From contig NZ_PNCJ01000019.1 in NCBI RefSeq assembly GCF_005887115.1, positions 99,510 through 163,509 of the forward strand: a DNA stretch of 64,000 nucleotides, given 5' to 3'. The stretch is from Pseudoalteromonas rubra (GTDB lineage: Bacteria; Pseudomonadota; Gammaproteobacteria; Enterobacterales; Alteromonadaceae). The notes under the pieces are model-generated. The model saw nothing but the letters and a program-made list of their open reading frames with translations, searched no databases and was not told the DNA's origin. This document shows positions 62,481 through 64,000 of this stretch, piece after piece (the first letter of the stretch is position 1; each line of letters starts with the position of its first letter). The position numbers and the translations under genes are program-made.

Positions 62481-63438
62481 TCTCGCAATGGCCGCCTGCA
62501 GTCCGGTGGCCAGTGATACCAACCAGGAATATGCGGACAGACTGGCCCATGTGCTGGGCTTGTCGCCATTAAAAGTTGAAAAGCCTGATCCCCTGGCGCC
62601 ATATAAAGCCTCCAGGCCTCTAGCGTCCTTTAAACTTTCTGTTTTGCAGCTTGCTAATCTGGGACACTGCGCGCTGGCACAGGACGTTGCCATGCATAAT
62701 AACCAGCTTGGCAAGCTGGCCGTGCCCAGCGAGGTCTTTAAATATCAGCTGCGCTTTATCCAGCTTGCAGATCAATGCGTAGAGGACAGCAGAACCAGCG
62801 ACCCAGAAGTTAAACAAGTCCTAGCGCAAGCCGCAGCACACAAACGCTCGGCTTTAAGCCAGTATTTCGCTTTTATGCTGTCGGCAGAGGCTGAGCTGAC
62901 TCAATTTACCAGACTGACATTTGGCGAAATCGATAAGCGCGGCACCGATAATGAAATTCAAGCTAACGAAGGCCTGGCCACTTTGGCATCCATCGCGAGC
63001 ACCCTGTCAACGCCAGAAAAAATTGACCCGGAGCGCGTCACACCCGCCCTCGAGAAACTTAATAACAACCACTATGTTCAGACTTTGCTGACCAGTGCAC
63101 GCAAGCAAATAGACTGGAACCAAGCATTAACGGCATGGCTATCGCAAGTCGAGCTACAAACAGCCGTATGTCCTGAGGGAAAAAACAAGCGCAAAGCCGA
63201 GATATTGCACAATGTATTTAATAAATTTTCGATTTCAACACTGCAACCTTATCAGGCTCAACTCAGTGATCAACTGCAGGAATTAAGTGACTCTGTGGAT
63301 AAAATTTCGGCGGCGATACCCAATCCTCCCTACCCAAATCATGCTGAAGTGCTCATGGATGAACTGAAAACGTCAAGCCGACAGCATGCACAGTGGTGGC
63401 AGCGCTTCTATAAAGTGTGTAAAGTTGCACCGGTATGA
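62455..63438 (+). CDS. DUF3080 family lipoprotein
   Basis: A protein of about 327 residues with a lipobox ending LAMAAC. It contains the DUF3080 features: RLAHVLGLSPLKVEKPDP after the signal, and a helical remainder rich in leucine (ALSQYFAFMLSAEAELTQF). GAGG upstream could serve either ATG 62455 or the TTG at 62452; I keep ATG. It overlaps norM by 26 bases, suggesting translational coupling. Function unknown. Confidence 0.75.
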   Translation: MRYVLILFSLAMAACSPVASDTNQEYADRLAHVLGLSPLKVEKPDPLAPYKASRPLASFKLSVLQLANLGHCALAQDVAMHNNQLGKLAVPSEVFKYQLRFIQLADQCVEDSRTSDPEVKQVLAQAAAHKRSALSQYFAFMLSAEAELTQFTRLTFGEIDKRGTDNEIQANEGLATLASIASTLSTPEKIDPERVTPALEKLNNNHYVQTLLTSARKQIDWNQALTAWLSQVELQTAVCPEGKNKRKAEILHNVFNKFSISTLQPYQAQLSDQLQELSDSVDKISAAIPNPPYPNHAEVLMDELKTSSRQHAQWWQRFYKVCKVAPV

Positions 63439-63478
63439 ACGAAAAAAGTGCAAACAAACATTAATTTAGCAAATTTAC

Positions 63479-63507
63479 TTGATCCTACCGAACGCTCGCT
63501 ATATATT
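63479..63507 (+). promoter_or_regulatory. Promoter of the tRNA-Val array
   Basis: TTGATC (63479-63484) and TATATT (63502-63507) are 17 bases apart and are followed by a GC-rich ATCGGCC discriminator, as in stringently controlled stable-RNA promoters. The first tRNA begins about 50 bases downstream. Confidence 0.65.
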
Positions 63508-63564
63508 ATCGGCCGTTGACAAGTGACTTAATGCAACAAAACAGTCATATCAGTTCAACATTGT

Positions 63565-63641
63565 ACGACCGTAGCTCAGTTGGTTAGAGCACCACCTTGA
63601 CATGGTGGGGGTCGGTGGTTCGAATCCACTCGGTCGTACCA
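63565..63641 (+). tRNA. tRNA-Val(GAC), copy 1
   Basis: A 77-base tRNA with acceptor ACGACCG/CGGTCGT, D-loop AGTTGGTTAGA, anticodon arm CACCACC-TTGACAT-GGTGG giving anticodon GAC, T-loop TTCGAAT and encoded CCA. Identical in length and near-identical in core to E. coli tRNA-Val(GAC). Confidence 0.97.
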
Positions 63642-63674
63642 ACTTATCTGATAAGTTAAAACTTATATCTCAGT

Positions 63675-63751
63675 ACGACCGTAGCTCAGTTGGTTAGAGC
63701 ACCACCTTGACATGGTGGGGGTCGGTGGTTCGAATCCACTCGGTCGTACCA
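63675..63751 (+). tRNA. tRNA-Val(GAC), copy 2
   Basis: Identical to copy 1 over all 77 bases. The repeat period is 110 bases. Confidence 0.97.
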
Positions 63752-63784
63752 ACTCATTCGATAAGTTAAAACCCATACCTTTGT

Positions 63785-63868
63785 ACGACCGTAGCTCAGT
63801 TGGTTAGAGCACCACCACTCTATGACCCGGTCCAACAGTCAGTGATTCGGATCCACTTGGTCGTACCA
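63785..63868 (+). pseudogene. Degenerate tRNA-Val-like copy 3
   Basis: The acceptor 5' strand, D-arm and the 5' half of the anticodon stem are identical to the intact copies up to CACCACC. Then the sequence changes to ACTCTATGACCCGGTCC and the anticodon stem can no longer close. The 3' half regains ...GTGATTCGGATCCACT, with the T-loop invariant A changed to G (TTCGAAT to TTCGGAT), followed by TTGGTCGTACCA. Length is 84 bases. It is unlikely to be a working tRNA. Confidence 0.8.
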
Positions 63869-63901
63869 ACTCATACGATAAGTTAAAACGCATACCTTTG
63901 T

Positions 63902-63987
63902 ACGACCGTAGCTCAGTTGGTTAGAGCACCACCACTCTCTATGACCCGGTCCAACAGTCAGTGATTCGGATCCACTCGGTCGTACCA
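63902..63987 (+). pseudogene. Degenerate tRNA-Val-like copy 4
   Basis: The same altered core as copy 3, but with an extra CT dinucleotide (ACTCTCTATGACC) and a restored acceptor CGGTCGT. Length is 86 bases. It is followed by AACTCATTCGATAA at the window edge, so the array may continue. Confidence 0.8.
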
Positions 63988-64000
63988 ACTCATTCGATAA

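Larger units (their letters stand above)
63565..64000 (+). repeat. Tandem repeat array of tRNA-Val units
   Basis: At least four units, each a tRNA or tRNA-like segment plus a conserved spacer of 33-34 bases (ACTYATNYGATAAGTTAAAAC-like, with an AACTTATC/GATAAGTT inverted repeat in unit 1). The spacers are more alike in units 2-4 than in unit 1, which fits recent tandem duplication. Confidence 0.85.

Noticed and set aside
63565..64000. CRISPR-like array
   Set aside because: The repeats are tRNA genes and tRNA-like units with conserved spacers, not variable spacers; no cas genes are near.

Overview
The window reads as a chromosomal segment of a marine gammaproteobacterium of the order Alteromonadales, most likely Pseudoalteromonas or a close relative. 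The basis is recognition of protein families and conserved gene order, not a database search. Housekeeping blocks follow the enterobacterial order (serC-aroA-cmk-rpsA-ihfB-lapA-lapB-pyrF; gyrA divergent from ubiG-gph-nrdA-nrdB-yfaE; ribE divergent from a NorM-type MATE pump). Family choices typical of the group include CsiV behind mfd, a paired periplasmic amidohydrolase locus, DUF3718, a GH18 chitinase-like enzyme and a His-rich TonB receptor. No prophage, insertion sequence or CRISPR array is visible.

Layout. 1-3.0 kb: 3' part of mfd, csiV and a small lipoprotein. 3.0-9.0 kb: small accessory genes, including a five-gene run of exported or membrane proteins (3921-5753) with one 42-residue gene joined by an ATGA overlap, an NIT-domain chemoreceptor with a downstream 2OG-Fe(II) oxygenase, and a Rho-binding Rof-like protein. 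9.0-14.5 kb: biotin cluster bioBFCD (minus) divergent from bioA, with a BirA-type operator between; two non-biotin genes are coupled to its 3' end. 14.6-22.6 kb: a KamA-like radical SAM protein, an N4BP2-type P-loop kinase, asnS, a chitinase-like enzyme, fklB, tRNA-Ser(UGA), a cytosine deaminase resembling the yeast enzyme, and hypotheticals. 22.8-30.4 kb: the large minus-strand serC-to-pyrF block. 30.5-39.3 kb: gyrA, then ubiG-gph and the class Ia ribonucleotide reductase operon, whose upstream region carries DnaA-box and NrdR-box-like sites. 39.4-45.7 kb: a putative zinc TonB receptor behind a Zur-box-like promoter, a nitroreductase, a DoxX protein and fadH. 45.9-52.1 kb: sppA, ansA, gnd and pykA. 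52.1-58.7 kb: a LytS/LytR-type two-component pair, two amidohydrolases, DUF3718 and DUF445 proteins. 58.7-63.4 kb: a fructosamine-kinase homologue that has lost catalytic Asp residues, a CPXCG protein, ribE, the MATE pump and a DUF3080 lipoprotein. 63.5-64.0 kb: a tandem array of tRNA-Val(GAC) units, two intact then two degenerate, running off the window edge.

How the parts fit. Most of the window is core metabolism: biotin, aromatic amino acids and serine, pyrimidines, dNTPs, riboflavin, lower glycolysis and the pentose phosphate pathway, and unsaturated fatty acid oxidation, plus envelope quality control (LapAB, SppA, CsiV). The most informative non-coding signals are control sites that match the adjacent gene's function: BirA at bioA/bioB, Zur at the His-rich receptor, NrdR and DnaA at nrdA, a possible FadR site at fadH, and a LacI-type palindrome inside the pykA promoter. 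The least explained elements are the degenerate tRNA-like repeats at the right edge, the small exported-protein operon, and the apparent dead enzymes (fructosamine-kinase homologue, one amidohydrolase).
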